NCBI RefSeq assembly: GCF_030388325.1
Contig: NZ_CP103794.1
Location: forward strand, 4,030,001 to 4,094,000
Origin: Flavobacterium johnsoniae
Lineage (GTDB): Bacteria > Bacteroidota > Bacteroidia > Flavobacteriales > Flavobacteriaceae
Length of the DNA: 64,000 nt
Direction: 5' to 3'
Shown: in pieces, positions 63,919 through 64,000 of the stretch
Position numbering within the stretch: position 1 is the first letter of the stretch
Layout of the letters: every line of letters starts with the position of its first letter
Made by a program: the position numbers and the translations under genes
Notes under the pieces: model-generated
Told to the model about the DNA's origin: nothing
Database searches by the model: none
The model's input: the letters and a program-made list of their open reading frames with translations, nothing else

Positions 63919-64000
63919 ATGAAAATAAAGTGTTTAATTATCGATGATGAGCCATTGGCAATAAACGTTATTAAGAATTATATTGAACAAATTGAAGATT
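63919..64000 (+). CDS. Response regulator, LytTR-type (truncated by window)
   Basis: Only the first 27 codons are in the window, starting MKIKCLIIDDEPLAINVIKN. IIDDEPLA is the receiver-domain acidic pocket typical of LytR/AlgR regulators and differs little between members. The partner is the LytS-type kinase just upstream, so a C-terminal LytTR DNA-binding domain is expected but not visible. Confidence 0.85.
   Translation, partial: MKIKCLIIDDEPLAINVIKNYIEQIED

Overview
The window reads as a chromosomal segment of a Flavobacterium-like member of the Bacteroidota. Support comes from the AT-rich sequence, a SusC/SusD pair, many secreted proteins with signal peptides ending in AQ, class Ia ribonucleotide reductase genes, and Bacteroidota-type promoters (TTG, 18-19 bases, TAnnTTTG) that can be read directly upstream of several genes. 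No rRNA, tRNA, CRISPR array or insertion sequence was recognised.

Region 1 (about 1-11,088) is accessory DNA beside the 3' end of mnmE. Its right part has a tyrosine integrase, an unrecognised gene, an AlpA/Xis-like helix-turn-helix protein, an SF3-type helicase of the DUF5906 kind and a Toprim primase. A cluster of TGTCATCA iteron-like repeats lies between helicase and primase and looks like a replication origin. This int-xis-helicase-primase-iteron layout resembles a phage satellite or small integrative element. To its left are a frameshifted gene, a 40-bp perfect palindrome and a compact minus-strand operon: small coiled coil, uracil-DNA-glycosylase-like protein, unknown protein, ClpB-type AAA+ ATPase, HigA-like antitoxin without HigB, then a PIN_8 nuclease. 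I regard this as a candidate defence system. The left end of the element is not identified.

Region 2 (11,089-24,272) is mostly housekeeping: mnmE, a universal stress protein, a membrane-anchored MutS-like ATPase, an HxlR regulator divergent from an SDR oxidoreductase and a thioesterase, a cation/proton antiporter, nrdA-nrdB with four DnaA-box-like sites upstream, and a TPR signalling protein.

Region 3 (24,398-34,507) looks like an iron or siderophore acquisition locus. It has a secreted ankyrin protein, a DUF2271 protein with a flavinylation-like motif, a PepSY membrane protein fused to a flavodoxin/NADPH-reductase, the FMN transferase ApbE, a TonB-dependent receptor and a DUF4374 lipoprotein. 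It resembles the XusABC xenosiderophore system with an added electron-transfer arm. Region 4 (34,511-36,850) has an NmrA-type oxidoreductase divergent from a second HxlR regulator, and an M28 peptidase.

Region 5 (37,004-62,658, all minus strand) is a polysaccharide utilisation locus whose enzymes fit sequential exo-degradation of N-glycans: sialidase-like, GH35, GH29, GH20, GH3, two GH92, GH130, glycosylasparaginase, a GHL10-like protein, a CBM9-like protein, SusC/SusD and a sodium/solute symporter. A LytS-type sensor kinase and the start of a LytTR-type response regulator lie divergently at the right edge. Several intergenic gaps carry dyad-rich repeats, including three copies of a CTTTGTCAAAG hairpin, two copies of a terminal-inverted-repeat element and a nested inverted repeat of about 350 bp.
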